Assembly: GCA_031761405.1 (NCBI GenBank)
Contig: JASEVX010000003.1
Span: 144,266,350-144,330,349 of the forward strand
Length of the DNA stretch: 64,000 bases
Direction of reading: 5' to 3'
Origin: Serripes groenlandicus
Lineage: Eukaryota; Mollusca; Bivalvia; Cardiida; Cardiidae
Part shown: in pieces, positions 21,060-30,700 of the stretch
How positions within the stretch are numbered: position 1 is the first letter of the stretch
Layout: every line of letters starts with the position of its first letter
Notes under the pieces: model-generated
Seen by the model: the letters and a program-made list of their open reading frames with translations, nothing else
Database searches by the model: none
What the model was told of the DNA's origin: nothing
Position numbers and translations under genes: made by a program

Positions 21060-21086
21060 TGACGTCAAACCGCTGACGTGACGTCA
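21060..21086. promoter_or_regulatory. Cluster of CRE-type sites
   Basis: Two perfect TGACGTCA palindromes (21060-21067, 21079-21086) and an overlapping TGACGTGA (21074). CREB/ATF-type motifs in general. It lies 6.2 kb upstream of the ZIP start codon, inside the proposed 5' intron. Function is inferred only from motif density. Confidence 0.3.
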
Positions 21087-21326
21087 TTTTTATAGTTTGG
21101 TTACTGTGTTGTTACAAAGACTTGAGCATTAGACTGGAAACCAAACTAGTAGTGTCATATGATTTTTATGTAATGGCATTTTCACATTCCCAGAGAGGAA
21201 TTTTATGTTATAAAAATATTTAAGCAATACAAATGTAAACCATTGCTTTATTTACTTTTTATTTGCTTTTGAATACTCATCATTTTAAAAAGAATTGCAT
21301 TTTTTGACAATTATTTTGCTTTTTAA

Positions 21327-21866
21327 CCCTTTGCCTCATACAACATCTGCAGCAGATGTTTTTGAACATATTTTGTTAAAAATTGGAAAATCTCTATAAT
21401 TGAATGGTTGATTGATTGATTGATGTTAAACGCCGTTTTTAACAATTTCTCAGTTATATCACGGCTGCCAGTTCACCTACTCATGCATTTCCTGGTTTTC
21501 TCACACCATTACTCCACACAACAATCTTCCCAAGCAACTGGCTGCTTTTCCACATAGACTTAGCCCATTGGTGGAAGACGAATGACGCATGTCGCATTGA
21601 CTTTTTGTCAATCGTCGGAAAGAAAGTTGGCCGAGCCGGGCGGGATTTGAACTCACAACCCCTTGATTGACAGTCCGCGTTGCTACTGACTGGGCTACCG
21701 GGGCTCGACTATAATTGAATGGATAACCTATGACTGAAATTTGGTTTGAACTGGTGTAGTGGTGCAGATTAAAATAAGAATTAATTTTAATACTTTAATT
21801 TCCTAATAATTCTGCAGCAGACAACTTTGAAATCATCGCCTGAAAGCGTCTATATGAGGGAAAGGA
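21327..21866. mobile_element. TTAA-flanked MITE carrying a SINE insertion
   Basis: TTAA at 21323-21326 and 21867-21870; ends CCCTTTGCCTCATAC and CTATATGAGGGAAAGGA. The MITE phrase CTATAATTGAATGG is split and duplicated by the SINE at 21408-21708. The part right of the SINE is rearranged relative to other copies, with an unrelated AT-rich insert before AATTCTGCAGCAGACAAC. Confidence 0.75.
21408..21708 (-). mobile_element. tRNA-derived SINE (minus strand) with 14-bp target duplication
   Basis: On the minus strand the head reads CGAGCCCCGGTAGCCCAGTCAG (A-box-like) and GTGAGTTCAAATCCCGCC (B box). The 3' end carries CGTGATATAACTGAGAA, AACGGCGTTTAACATC and an (AATC)n tail. Target duplication CTATAATTGAATGG at 21394-21407 and 21709-21722. 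About 300 bp, no protein; a LINE-mobilised element. Confidence 0.9.
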
Positions 21867-21884
21867 TTAACCAATTACTTCACA

Positions 21885-22075
21885 CAGACGACATTTGACG
21901 CCTGCTATTGAAGACGACGTTTGAAAACATTTCAATAAAAGGCGAAATTGCTCACAACGAGCAAATTTCACCTCTTATTGCAATATTTTCAACTCTTTAT
22001 CAATATAATTCTTTCAGTTTTCTAGATTGTTGAAATTGTTCGTTTGATGATTGTCAAGCAGACGACCTTTGAAAA
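21885..22075. repeat. TTAA-type MITE fragment
   Basis: Hairpin GCGAAATTGCTCACAACGAGC...AAATTTCACC near 21945, flanked by AAGACGACGTTTGAAAACATT and TTGCAATATTTTCAACTC. Confidence 0.6.
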
Positions 22076-22087
22076 GTCATGTGAACT

Positions 22088-22237
22088 AAAATAATGACAT
22101 GAGGAACTATAGATTACGAAGTTGGAGCAGAAAATTGAGAAAATATCATTAACCCATTACAGAAGTAATGGGTTAATGATATTTTCTCAATTTTCTGCTC
22201 CAACTTCGTAATCTATAGTTCCTCATGTCATTATTTT
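22088..22237. repeat. Perfect palindrome: 73-bp arms, 4-bp spacer
   Basis: 22088-22160 and 22165-22237 are exact reverse complements (arms begin AAAATAATGACATGAGG; the centre is CATTAC|AGAA|GTAATG). No mismatch by eye. The outer end abuts a longer, older inverted repeat. Confidence 0.95.
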
Positions 22238-22711
22238 CAGACTTTTCTCCCATGACTTTGTATAAGCAGTCAAATGAGAAGTGTGTTACTATTTTCTGAT
22301 GTCTAAAGATTCATTAAGTACTTGACAATGTAGTTAATGTTAGTGAAAGATTCATTAAGTACAGTATAGTCTTGACAATGTAGTGTAACGAAAACGTTCG
22401 GTATACGTTGCATTTGATATGCAAATTTACATCACCGTTTCGAAGTGATGGAGTTTAGGGTTACATATATAAGACAAGTGGACCCCTTCAGGGTTGAGTA
22501 TACTTTTCGCTGAAGGGATCTACTGCGTCTTTAGCCCTGCACGTTACAGTAGTTTATTTTAGTGCACTAACATTAACTACATTGTCAAGTACTTAATGAA
22601 TCTTTAGACATCAGAAAATAGTGACACACTTCTCAATTGACAGCTAATACAAAGTCATGGAAGAAAGGAACGAAAATAATGACTTGAGGAACTATAGTCT
22701 AGATCACGAAC
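22204..22711. repeat. Inverted repeat (arms of about 145 bp) split by a solo LTR
   Basis: The left arm, about 22204-22347 (CTTCGTAATCTATAGTTCC...CAATGTAGTTAATGTTAGTG), pairs with 22565-22711 (CACTAACATTAACTACATTG...GAACTATAGTCTAGATCACGAAC). Arms are roughly 85-90% alike. A second partial copy of the inner end (GATTCATTAAGTAC...TTGACAATGTAG) precedes the LTR. Confidence 0.85.
22384..22548 (+). mobile_element. Solo LTR, 165 bp
   Basis: Starts TGTAACG and ends CGTTACA (7-bp terminal inverted repeat of TG...CA type), flanked by GTAG at 22380-22383 and 22549-22552. Contains TATATAAG near 22467. Length and ends fit short Ty3/Gypsy LTRs; the Mag lineage with bivalve Steamer-like elements has LTRs of similar size. 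No internal region is present, so it is a recombination remnant. Confidence 0.7.
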
Positions 22712-23290
22712 TTAAGAGACACGTAGATATAAGTACTGCACTTTTCAGTGTAATCTGATGTAACTTAAACTAATCAAGCATATGTTTTCAAATCAGTCTA
22801 TACTGATGTTATCCTATTAGGTAAATAGTTAGAAAACAAATCTCAAACTATCTAATATTAGCAACTGAACCCTTGGCCTCGAGCAAAAATGGGAAACATC
22901 CATTCACGTTTTCACGTCAATCGATATCGCACGTGTCTTTGTTAAATAGTATAAATCGGCTTCCAAATTCTTTTGTTTGGCATGATATCGTTCGCCATAG
23001 AAATCTGGAAGCATTTTATACATGAAATATGACTAGTGATTCACAAATAACAGTGTATTTTTGTTAGGTTTTAACTCGTTGTCAACGCGGCCTGCTTAAA
23101 TCAGGTTAGAACCACGAGGCTCATAATATCCAGACCAAACAGCCATGCATATTGCTATTATTTTCCGACAGTTTCTGTAACATATATATACGTCTCAATG
23201 TTATTCATATACTACATACTCTCTTAAAGTAATTTTCATCGGCTAAAAATAAATCATACCCTATCACAGTGTACCAATTCCGTACACATT
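22712..23290. other. No recognisable feature
   Basis: Moderately AT-rich unique-looking DNA with an E-box-like CGCACGTGTC near 22929. No splice-supported ORF and none of the repeat words used elsewhere. Confidence 0.4.
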
Positions 23291-23296
23291 GCTTAC

Positions 23297-23420
23297 CTTT
23301 TCAAAACAATGGTGTCGTGTGCACGCTATGTGAAAGAAAATGGCGACTGTTAAGGGGTTCGGCTATTTCCGTGAGTCAGTTTATGGCGAAAATCACTTCA
23401 CATAACGCCACGTGACTTCA
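23297..23420 (-). promoter_or_regulatory. Candidate ZIP promoter and non-coding first exon
   Basis: The coding exon at 14814 is preceded by a splice acceptor, so a 5' UTR exon must lie at a higher coordinate. At 23291-23297 the minus strand reads AAAAG|GTAAGC, a near-ideal donor. Just upstream lie GCCATTTTC (reverse of the YY1-like AAAATGGC common at animal start sites) at about 23336-23345 and an E-box CACGTG at about 23410. Local CpG content is higher than in the surroundings. This would make an intron of about 8.5 kb. It is inference: the same ATGGC could instead start a short plus-strand peptide that has a GTGAGT donor. Confidence 0.3.
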
Positions 23421-23895
23421 CGTTTTCTCAGATCCATCGATCATTGGTCGAGAGGTTCGAGAACGATCCTTCACAAATGATGACTCATGCGTGCTATGTG
23501 TGTGCGCGCGCGAGCGCAAGCATATGTCTATATATCTTAACCATTTTCCTGGTTTAGATATTGTATAGCCCACAAAATATACATACAATATACAATTTGG
23601 GTCTGGCCTTAGATACAGCCATCCCCTTTCAATAATCACACACATTAATATTTTGTAAAAATTTGACTTTTAAAAACAATTTGGCAATTGGAGAAATTGC
23701 TCATCACAACTCTGTTTAATAATTATGCTTTAATTTATAGAAATGAGGCTAACATGTCATTGTTTTCTCTGATTTTATAAATTATATGAAGCTGGTCATC
23801 TTCATATCTATACTATGTTAAATAAAGTTGTTAAAAAAACATTGCGTACATGTTGTCTTGACTTGATCTTTGTGTTATACGTTATAGTATACATA

Positions 23896-24167
23896 TGAGC
23901 CGTCCCGCGAGAAACCAACATTGTTGACTCTGCGTAAAGTATCGAACCGGATCAGCCTAAACATGCCGCGCAGGCTAACCGGGAAAGACACTTTTCGCCT
24001 CCTGTGGATTTTTCTGTTTCAGGAATCAGTACTCTATACCTCTATCTCCCAGAGACGGAATGTGTCGGCCCGGGCTAGGCAGCGTGGGCTTCGCAGACTG
24101 CACAGGCTGATCTGGGTCTATACATTACAAAGAGGCAAAACTGTTGGTTTTCTCTATGGACGGCTCA
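23896..24167. mobile_element. TIR element E, copy 1 (272 bp)
   Basis: TGAGCCGTCC(C)GCGAGAAA at the left mirrors TTTCTC...GGACGGCTCA at the right, with CCAACA/TGTTGG just inside. Flanked by TA on each side. The interior has GATCAGCCT...GCGCAGGCT and GCACAGGCTGATCTGGG, itself inverted. A non-autonomous DNA element; related pieces lie at 45594 and 58065. Confidence 0.75.
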
Positions 24168-24267
24168 TATGTATGTTCTCAATAAAGTGAACTTGAATCT
24201 TTCATCTAAATAGAAGATTGTTATAAAGCCTAAAAACTTATGTTCGTATGAAGAGCGAGTTAACTAA

Positions 24268-24485
24268 CCCCTTTCCCACATACAACACATCTACAGCAGA
24301 CAACTTTGGAAATATTCAGTTAACAATATGGAAATTCACTATAAATGAAAGCAGAATTAAAAAAAATCGAATACAGTGTGACAAAAGGAAAAATTGTCCG
24401 TAATAAGCTATATATCTCCTTTTGCCATTTAAAAAACAAATTACTGTTGCATAAGCGTCAGAAAGCCTCTATTTGTGGGAAAGGT
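24268..24485. mobile_element. TTAA-type MITE, nearly complete
   Basis: Ends CCCCTTTCCCACATACAAC and TATTTGTGGGAAAGG with TTAA at the right (24486-24489) and CTAA at the left. The centre AAAAATTGTCCGTAATAAGC has lost perfect pairing. Confidence 0.7.
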
Positions 24486-25034
24486 TTAATAGCGTATCGT
24501 CTACCTAATTTCTTTAAGCAATCATGCGACAAATGGTGTTTCAGATTTTTACCTAATAAGATTTATTGTCAATCCCTCATTCGTTAAATTCTTAGAATTC
24601 TCCCAAAAGGTAAAATTCAAGCCTAAACAGAGATTACACTGGAAATAAGAATAAGATGCAGGGGGACTGTTTGAGCCGTGATTCAGGAAAGAAAACCAAC
24701 CTTATGGCACATCGGACCAGTGTAGATTCAGATAAATCTGCGCTTTCGAAAAGTCTGATCTGATCAACACTGTTCGCAAACTAGACAAAGCAAAGTAAAC
24801 AGATGCGGAGGTTAACATTTGAATCAGATTGCATGGATGAAGAGGGAGTTTATCTATCATCACCATTGAATAGTTATAAGTTCTACTTAAACTAATGGAA
24901 TAGTTTTTTGAAACACATTGATTCATGGATTGCGAACGATGTAGATCATGATAATAGATACTGCATGAATCTTACACTGTTGGCAAATGTGCATTAAAGA
25001 CGTTTTTTGCGACATGTGTAAATGTTGTTTACCG

Positions 25035-25054
25035 CCCCCCCCCCCCCCCCCCCC
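25035..25054. repeat. Poly-C tract of 20
   Basis: Twenty consecutive C between ACCG and TTTTCC, abutting the left end of a MITE copy. Its true length is uncertain because homopolymers are poorly sequenced. Confidence 0.9.
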
Positions 25055-25281
25055 TTTTCCTACATATATACGCTTGTTGACGCCAGTACTCTGCATCAGA
25101 CGACTTTTGAAAACATTGTGGCAAAAGAAGAAAATGCTCATAATTAGCATTTTCTCCTTTTGACACAACGTTTTCAACTCTATACAGTATTTCTACATTC
25201 ATTTATAGAAAATGTCCTTATTTTTGTCTAAATGTTTAGAAAGTCGTCTTGCTGCAAAATTAATTGAATGAGGGAAAGGGT
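25055..25281. repeat. TTAA-type MITE copy, ends eroded
   Basis: TTTTCCTACATATATACGC at the left, TCAGACGACTTTTGAAAACATTGTGG, hairpin AAAATGCTCATAATTAGCATTTTC, and TTGAATGAGGGAAAGGG at the right. Confidence 0.65.
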
Positions 25282-25701
25282 AAATGTCGCGTATGGCGGG
25301 ATAAGGGTTAAATGTTCGCCCAGCGAATTCACAGATCAGCTCATCGTTTTCATGCAATGTTTTTATGTCATTATTAGACCTTCTCATTATTAATTCCTCA
25401 TCTCTTATAACTCAATATCGGAGTGGCATTAAACTTATTTGTTGTATTGTATATTTTATGTTATGTTTTATCCTATATTGTATGAACAATAAAGGGATGT
25501 AAATAAAGAATATTACTTTCTAAGTACTTGATTATCTTTTGCAGACTAGGATTTAAATGGTACGTTATACTAGACAACTAGCTACTTTACATATTTATTT
25601 AGATTATACTATATTTCAAAACCAGGCGCATACTCATTGAAACCTATCACTCGTTACCTATTATGCAAATATATACAAACGATTAGTATGCCGGGGACAT
25701 A

Positions 25702-26712
25702 CGAGGGACGTTCGGAAAGTTTTGAGACTATCTTTGCTTTTTAATGATTAGTAGGAAACAGTGAATAAAAATTCGCACAGTATATATTTAAGTTATAATC
25801 TACTGAATGGAACACTTTTCGTACAAATAACGTAATATATACATTAACAACAATACACGATATCTACAAGGTCCCCGGCGCAGTAACGTCGTTTTCACGT
25901 AACGTCTAATCAATAATGCTGTTTTAACGCAGTTCCTAATTTAACTCCTTCTCAAAGAATCGCCCGATGCACTGTACACATTTCGTATGTCTTTTCATCC
26001 ACTTTTCAAATACAATCTTCTGTTAATATCATGTGAGCAGTCGCTCCACCAATATAGCACAAATTTGCAACATCCTTCACAGTCATTCGCCGATCTGTAT
26101 TAAGCGCGTTCTTTACATAATCGCAACTTTTTCATCAACAACAGACGGACGAAAAGACATTTGTTTGTACTTTGTACATGTTCTACCGTCACGGAACTTT
26201 CGTTCCATCTGTCCACAAGTGCCCTGCTCAAAGATTCTCCGTTATAAGCCCTCTCCAACACTTTCTTTATTTCCGGTCGCGTTTTCCCGAGGTTGACCCA
26301 CTTTTTTAACGAAAATCCGCTGTTTCTCTTTTGTTTGCGTCTGCAGTATGCCCTTAGTAAGTATGATTCTCCAGCTGCGTGTATTTAAGTTATTACTTCC
26401 GAAATACTTTCAGCAAATGATGTTATGAATCAAGTATTACCTCATGTAAGTTTTACAACGTTTCGCGCGTTTTTATTATGATTTGGTGTTCAATATAGTG
26501 CAGTGTAATCGAGAAATTTAGGGCTGCGCCGGGTCTTTACAACGCATGTTGCTATGGATACGAATATAAACATATGGCTGACATCACAATACTATAATCT
26601 GAACATAAACTTTTGAAATATAATATTCTCATACATGCTTAAGTTTGATAACGATTTGTCAAAGGAACAGTGTTAAATGGACGTTGTCTCAAAACTTTCC
26701 GAACATCCCTCG
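25702..26712 (-). pseudogene. Dead mariner-like element with both TIRs and a broken transposase
   Basis: The left end CGAGGGACGTTCGGAAAGTT mirrors AACTTTCCGAACATCCCTCG at the right, with TA on both sides (25700-25701, 26713-26714). The minus strand between about 26340 and 25930 gives frameshifted pieces that read like the N-terminal DNA-binding half of a mariner transposase: a KKWVN...TRPEIKKVLERAYNGESLSRALVDRWN stretch interrupted across frames, and RRMTVKDVANLC. At 1011 bp it is shorter than the usual 1.3 kb. No catalytic DDD part was recognised. Long extinct. Confidence 0.75.
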
Positions 26713-26840
26713 TATACAATACATGTTATTTGTGCATAAAGGCCACCGACCCATCATACGATATATATATACATGTATCAATACTTAATAATTATTAATT
26801 ATACCTAGTTGTCATAGTGTATACACAATTGTAGGAATAT

Positions 26841-27090
26841 ATCGAGGGCTTGGCGTGAAACGGTTGTAACTTAAAATCTATTTTGAAAACCCTAGTTTAG
26901 GGGCAATTTTGACCCCTTTGTAAACAATGCAAATTTAGGTGCCATTGCTCAGAACGAGCAATGGCACCTAAATTTCCATTGTTTACAAAGAAAAAATGAT
27001 TTTACTCTTATAAAGACTTTATGGCGAGGTGATTAACTTTGGTAAAAAATAACAATTTTAGTTACAGCCGTTTCACGCCAAGCCCTCGAT
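26841..27090 (-). mobile_element. 250-bp MITE with 'TCGAGGGCTTGG' ends, TA-flanked, copy 1
   Basis: TIR TCGAGGGCTTGGCGTGAAAC...GTTTCACGCCAAGCCCTCGA, TA on both sides, and an internal palindrome TTTAGGTGCCATTGCTCAGAACGAGCAATGGCACCTAAA around 26936-26975. It lies in the opposite orientation to the copies at 32272 and 40760. TA targets suggest a Tc1/mariner-mobilised MITE. Confidence 0.85.
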
Positions 27091-27359
27091 ATACTGTATT
27101 ATATAGTATATCATCATATGTATGTAACTAGAAACTTTGTAAAGTTTACGTTACTGAATAAATAAATCTTGAATCTATACTAAATATTAAATTGTAAAGA
27201 TATTTAGATACGTTTTACTCACAGTTCACTAAATAATTGCTGTTGTTTGCTATTTTCAGACTCTTTCATTTTCATGATTGCTGAAATGAAGACTGCAATT
27301 TTCCTTATTGTCATTTCATCGGGTTGTGCTCATTAATGAATGAAAGCTGTCATAATTAG

Positions 27360-27870
27360 ACCTTCCAAGATACCAAGAAAACAAAAACGTTTCCGTACAT
27401 CAGAATATTGAAAACAGTTGAAAAAACATGATATATTCTTCTTCAATACTATAACAATTACCAAGAAGTCTATGGTCAGGCATATGGAGTAGTTTTATCC
27501 AATATTGTATAAATTTAATATAATAATCAACACAAAGCGGAAAGATGCCACACTCACTAAAAACAATACTACCATTTGTTGACAAACATACCCCTAGAAA
27601 TTCCTTACAATACTTAATTTGTACCGCTTCGCTGTCGTATAAGAATTCAGTACCCCAAATTTCAGCCCCGTGTCAAAGAATAGGTTTTACCATATCATCA
27701 AACAATTTAAAGCATTCAAAATGAGAATCTATGGAAAAGTCTAATGGCAAAAGTAGATTTTTTCGCTTACGATATTAATTTTTAGCTTTGCTCTACCCCA
27801 TGATAATTTCGGTGTAAAAAGTATTCCCATAAATTTGAAATCATCTAGGCAAACGCACGGAAACTTTCTA
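27360..27870 (-). pseudogene. Dead LINE fragment: C-terminal region of a reverse-transcriptase polyprotein
   Basis: Minus-strand pieces in shifting frames match the C-terminal pattern of CR1/Jockey-like non-LTR retrotransposons: FMGILFTPKLSWGRAKLKIN (the Y/FLGV...F...K.K block), DMVKPIL-like and G.E.WGTEFL-like residues, then SECGIFPLCVDYYIKFIQYW (27400-27585), equivalent to 'GRFPL...K.R...YW'. Stops and frameshifts are present throughout. The exact clade is not resolved. Confidence 0.65.
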
Positions 27871-28350
27871 TAAATGAAGGTATAATTACTGGAAAGGTTG
27901 AAAACATGGTGACAAAAGGAGAAATTGCTCAATTTGAGCAATTTCTCCCGTTGTCATAATATACAGAATAGGGTGAAAACATTCTGTTAAAGAGATACAC
28001 CACTTATTCTCGTAGAGTATTCCATACTAAAGAAAATCATATAAATATTACAAAAAAAAAAGTATTCATCAGCAGCAAAATCCTCAGAGTAAAATAAAAC
28101 AAAATTGTTTTAAAGCATAGATATATTAGAAATAAAAATAAAAACCTTCATGGATTTAGTCCCTATGTCAGATGTGCGCACGTACTGTGTACCGTAAATG
28201 AGTATCTGATCCACTATAAGCGATACCACGGGTCTCGTGGCATTTCCTTTTCGACACCAATTTAACCCTTTCCAATATGCAAACGAATGTTGACGCATGC
28301 GCAGAAGACCACTGTTGAAAACATGTTGTCAAACGGAGAAATTGTCCATA
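27871..28350. repeat. TTAA-type MITE fragments
   Basis: GGAGAAATTGCTCAATTTGAGCAATTTCTCC, a perfect hairpin, at 27918-27948 after GGTTGAAAACATGGTGACAAAA. Another left-end fragment at 28263-28345 (TTAACCCTTTCCAATATGC...GAAGACCACTGTTGAAAACATG). Between them is AT-rich unassigned DNA. Confidence 0.65.
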
Positions 28351-28371
28351 ATATAAACACATATTGTTTAA

Positions 28372-28593
28372 CCCTTTCCCTCATATAGACGCTTTATGAC
28401 GCCTCTGCAGAAGACGGCTTTTTGAAAACATAGTAACAAAAGACGAAATTGCACAAAACGTGCAATTTCTCCTTTTGACACAATGTTTTCCACTTTTAGT
28501 CATAGGTTATCCATTAAATTATAGAGATTTTCCATTTGTTGACAAAATATGTTGAAAGTCGTCTGCTGCAGAATTGCCGTATGAGGGAAAGGG
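28372..28593 (-). mobile_element. Complete TTAA-type MITE (222 bp)
   Basis: TTAA at 28368-28371 and 28594-28597; ends CCCTTTCCCTCATATAGACG and CCGTATGAGGGAAAGGG. Central hairpin GAAATTGCACAAAACGTGCAATTTC. The two sub-terminal segments differ, so orientation can be read: this copy is reversed relative to 10449. Confidence 0.9.
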
Positions 28594-29016
28594 TTAAAGC
28601 TAGAACAAATGTTTGGAACATTTGAATTCTAAAGGCTATTATTAAGTTAAAATATTATAATGCGTTAATAATCCAGACTTTTCTTAGGAAATATAAGCCA
28701 CCATATACTGTTTTAAAAACTGACAAAAAAGTGAGATATGATGCATTGTTATAGAATGTGTTTGTTCAAATGTGTAAAAAGGCTTCTGATAACAGTTTTA
28801 TTTATAATCTTTATTTTCTTGATAACATGCAACTTATAATTATCTGATTTACCTAGGTGATTATCAAGTTAAGAAGTTTAACATTATCTGATTTATATAT
28901 TGTGATTGTAAAGTTAAGAAGTTTAACAAGGGGACCCAGATGGCCCTAAATTGATTACCCGGGTGATAGTAGCTCCTAATATCTGGGAAAAGTTGAGCAA
29001 GAGCGGGAAGGCAACG
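28594..29016. other. AT-rich stretch without recognised features
   Basis: Contains a short direct repeat, TTAAGAAGTTTAAC, at about 28872 and 28914 with TTATCTGATTTA before each. No coding signal. Confidence 0.4.
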
Positions 29017-29215
29017 GCAAGGAGTGGACACTTTAAATGAAACAGCTTATCGTGTGTTTCAGGAAGAGCGAGAATGTAACGGCAAGGAATGGACACTGTA
29101 AATGAAACAGCTTATCGTGTGTTTCAGCAAGAGAAAATGAGTGGACACTGTAAATGAAACAGCTTATCGTGTGTTTCAGCAAGAGACAAGGAGTGGACAC
29201 TGTAAACGAAATAGC
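29017..29215. repeat. Tandem repeat at the edge of the assembly gap
   Basis: The phrase TGGACACTGTAAATGAAACAG, then CTTATCGTGTGTTTCAG, occurs four times before the gap with unit lengths of about 46-65 bp that differ by a removable GCGAGAATGTAACGGC block. Confidence 0.9.
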
Positions 29216-29415
29216 NNNNNNNNNNNNNNNNNNNNNNNNNNNNNNNNNNNNNNNNNNNNNNNNNNNNNNNNNNNNNNNNNNNNNNNNNNNNNNNNNNNNN
29301 NNNNNNNNNNNNNNNNNNNNNNNNNNNNNNNNNNNNNNNNNNNNNNNNNNNNNNNNNNNNNNNNNNNNNNNNNNNNNNNNNNNNNNNNNNNNNNNNNNNN
29401 NNNNNNNNNNNNNNN
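29216..29415. other. Assembly gap (200 N)
   Basis: Exactly 200 N, probably a placeholder. The left flank is an unfinished tandem repeat, the right flank a LINE remnant, so the true missing length is unknown. Confidence 0.98.
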
Positions 29416-29429
29416 TGTAATTTTGTTAT

Positions 29430-30050
29430 AGTGTGTGAATGCCCCAGGTAGTTAATGTATATACATATCTCGGTATAAAATTTACAAGTAATGTCAAGTA
29501 TAAAAATGCACAAAAATGCATGTATGTAGTTGAGCAAGTACACAACACTTCATGTGCACTCTACCAAAACAAATATACTCCTAGTCAATGACATATGACA
29601 TACACATAGATTAGTAATGCATAGATATTTGAATCTGAAATATGGGGTTTATGGACATTTGAATATAATGAAAAAGATAGAGTATGAGTGAAATATATTT
29701 CAAGTATATATTCAATAGGAAATTACCAAATCCTTCTTACGTGATTTACGATGAGCTTAATTGTGATAATAACAATTCAATATAGAGACAGATGATTAAT
29801 TTCATACCATTTTCAAAGTTGTATGAAATCATTACAATGTTATATGCTGAATAGTGTACTCAGCAAGAGTGACTTTATGCTATTTATATTTATGTAATTT
29901 CACTTGATAATTTCCTTTAATATCCTGAAAGAAATATACCCAGATTGCATATCTCTTTTGAAGTGCTTATTGAGCATTCGTGAATCATATGAATGAATGT
30001 GCTATTAATCTGTAGTTGTAACTCTTTTTGAAAGCAGAAAGCACCTTTGA
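29430..30050 (+). pseudogene. Dead LINE fragment, plus strand
   Basis: The plus strand encodes VNVYTYLGIKFTSNVKYKNA, the conserved YLG(I/V)xF...K block, near 29445-29515. After a stop come SEIWGLWTFE (E.WG motif, about 29633-29665) and KYIFNRKLPNPSYVIYDEL, as in the C-terminal region of LINE reverse transcriptases. Several stops and shifts. It is in the opposite strand to the 27360-27870 fragment. Confidence 0.65.
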
Positions 30051-30057
30051 TTTGCAT

Positions 30058-30304
30058 GGCGTGTTACGCCGCGTTTAACATGTGTTCAGTTATATCACGG
30101 CGATTCCTTGGCAAGTTACCAGTACTACTAGTCTGTTTTTCCTGACACAAGCCAATCAGTCGTAATGCTAACCCAACAACCCTGAGCGAACAAGGAGGGA
30201 AATCCATAACTACCTTTTTAAAGTATTTAGTTTGACCCGGCCGGGGATCGAACCAGTGACCACCCACACCCACACGCGCTCTACCACTACACCATCGAGA
30301 CGGT
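30058..30304 (-). mobile_element. tRNA-derived SINE of the same family as the 71-bp array SINE
   Basis: Minus strand: TGGTGTAGTGGTAGAGCG (A box), ACTGGTTCGATCCCCGGCC (perfect B box), then the body GGGTTAGCATTACGACTGA...GTAGTACTGGTAA...CGCCGTGATATAACTGAAC. It contains one single copy of the segment that is amplified at 46955-57715. No A-rich tail is preserved. Confidence 0.85.
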
Positions 30305-30700
30305 CAGAAAACACACACACGCTCTACTACTACACCACCGATACGGTCAGAAAACACACACACGCGCTCTACCACTACACCACCGATACGGTTTGAAAAC
30401 ACACACACGCTCTACTACTACACCACCGATACGGTCAGAAAACACACACACGCTCTACTACTACACCACCGATACGGTCAGAAAACACACACACACGCTC
30501 TACTACTACACCACCGATACGGTCAGAAAACACACACACACGCTCTACCACTACACCACCGATACGGTCAGAAAACACACACACGCTCTACTACTACACC
30601 ACCGATACGGTCAGAAAACACACACACACGCTCTACCACTACACCACCGATACGGTCAGAAAACACACACACGCTCTACTACTACACCACCGAGACGGTC
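30301..30700 (-). repeat. Nine-unit satellite of 43-45 bp derived from the SINE tRNA head
   Basis: Each unit (plus strand CGGTCAGAAAACACACACAC then GCTCTACTACTACACCACCG) carries, on the minus strand, GGTGGTGTAGTAGTAGAGCG, i.e. the A-box region of the adjacent SINE, plus a GT microsatellite and a TTTTCTGACCG spacer. Units differ in the number of CA steps and in CTACTACTAC/CTACCACTAC. The apparent reading frame through it is a by-product of the repeat. Confidence 0.9.

Noticed and set aside
26033..26296. Plus-strand ORF of 87 codons
   Set aside because: It lies antisense to the mariner transposase remnant.
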